Shown here: positions 63,498-64,000 of the stretch, piece after piece
Numbering within the stretch: position 1 is the stretch's first letter
How the letters are laid out: each line of letters starts with the position of its first letter
Source of the DNA: Desulfovibrio inopinatus DSM 10711
Lineage (GTDB): Bacteria > Desulfobacterota > Desulfovibrionia > Desulfovibrionales > Desulfovibrionaceae
Assembly: GCF_000429305.1 (NCBI RefSeq)
Contig: NZ_KE386878.1
Coordinates: 112,876 to 176,875, forward strand
Direction: 5' to 3'
Length of the DNA stretch: 64,000 nt
Translations under genes and position numbers: made by a program
The notes under the pieces: generated by a model
The model's database searches: none
The model's input: the letters and a program-made list of their open reading frames with translations, nothing else
What the model was told of the DNA's origin: nothing

Positions 63498-64000
63498 ATG
63501 GGCAAGGCGAAATTTGAACGCAAAAAGCCTCACGTCAATATCGGAACCATCGGTCACATCGACCACGGCAAAACTACCCTGACTGCGGCCATCACCAAAC
63601 TGGCCAGCTTGAAGGGCGGCGGTGAATTTATTCCTTTCGACCAGATCGATAAGGCGCCTGAAGAAAAAGAACGCGGCATTACCATCGCCACGGCGCACGT
63701 CGAATACGAAACCGACTCACGGCACTATGCCCACGTCGACTGCCCTGGTCACGCCGACTACATTAAGAATATGATCACTGGTGCTGCCCAGATGGACGGC
63801 GGTATCTTGGTCGTTGCTGCAACCGACGGTCCCATGCCGCAGACTCGTGAGCACATCCTGCTCGCTCGTCAGGTCGGTGTGCCTCAGCTCGTCGTCTTCC
63901 TCAACAAGGTTGACCTTGTTGATGACGAAGAACTGCTCGAACTCGTTGAACTCGAAGTTCGTGAATTGTTGTCCAAATACGGTTTCCCCGGCGACGACAT
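63498..64000 (+). CDS. tuf: Elongation factor Tu (partial, runs off the window)
   Basis: The first 167 residues. G1 [10 protein letters not shown]2 [15 protein letters not shown]3 DCPGHADY and G4 NKVD are all intact; the usual start is [30 protein letters not shown] precedes the ATG. It carries aminoacyl-tRNA to the ribosome. The rest lies beyond 64000. Confidence 0.97.
   Translation, partial: MGKAKFERKKPHVNIGTIGHIDHGKTTLTAAITKLASLKGGGEFIPFDQIDKAPEEKERGITIATAHVEYETDSRHYAHVDCPGHADYIKNMITGAAQMDGGILVVAATDGPMPQTREHILLARQVGVPQLVVFLNKVDLVDDEELLELVELEVRELLSKYGFPGDD

Noticed and set aside
1..64000. CRISPR arrays, prophage genes, toxin-antitoxin or anti-phage loci
   Set aside because: No repeated-spacer pattern, phage structural genes or known defence families were seen in any part of the window.

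Overview
The window looks like a chromosomal segment of a sulfate-reducing bacterium of the Desulfovibrionaceae. The main evidence is a 40-residue desulforedoxin, a Desulfovibrio-type outer-membrane porin with a C-terminal Phe, the run rpmE - DUF1385 - prfA - prmC - four tRNAs - tuf, and psd-pssA directly upstream of leuACDB. GC content is moderate by eye. There is no phage, CRISPR array or genomic island; the only mobile DNA is one decayed IS5-family remnant.

Layout. 1-5.8 kb (mostly minus): a Rho-N-like protein, a DciA-like protein and a degenerate shikimate-kinase-like protein; a ferredoxin:thioredoxin-reductase catalytic chain with a glutaredoxin; an amino-acid ABC permease and binding protein; tmk and a YhaM-like nuclease. 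5.9-12.1 kb (mostly plus): surE, desulforedoxin, a lipoprotein, a class-I amidotransferase-like protein, a ribosome-hibernation factor fused to a cold-shock domain, and a porin behind a candidate Fur box. 12.2-19.4 kb: ptb and ilvN, the IS remnant, two tandem fliM genes about 95% identical in protein, and a two-gene operon of unknown function. 19.8-27.7 kb: a large FAD/Fe-S dehydrogenase, then a divergent locus made of a Tat-exported four-cluster Fe-S protein, a four-helix membrane subunit and a sigma54 activator with a Cys-rich PAS domain. 27.8-34.1 kb (minus): lgt, a YnbE/YdbL-like lipoprotein with a YdbH-like AsmA-type protein, and a pseudo-receiver/TPR protein. 34.6-46 kb (plus): a DksA-like protein, psd, pssA, leuACDB, an ABC-F protein, mutT, asd and a class-IV aminotransferase. 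46-53.9 kb: a Tim44-like protein, a CheY-like regulator, an HD hydrolase, a receiver/TPR protein and an operon cNMP-binding/FliG-C fusion - motA - motB - TPR. 54-64 kb: pyrK-pyrD, mutY, gpmA, thiC, rpmE, DUF1385, prfA, prmC, tRNA-Thr/Tyr/Gly/Thr and the 5' part of tuf.

Most of the window is housekeeping: leucine, pyrimidine, thiamine, phosphatidylethanolamine and translation functions. Two loci stand out. The first is the motAB operon, whose leading gene joins a cyclic-nucleotide-binding domain to a domain resembling the FliG torque helix; this suggests second-messenger control of the flagellar rotor-stator interface. The second is the sigma54 circuit at 24-26.6 kb, where a -24/-12 promoter, a 22-bp palindrome about 100 bp upstream of it and a Cys-rich PAS activator form a compact predicted redox-responsive switch for a membrane electron-transfer pair.
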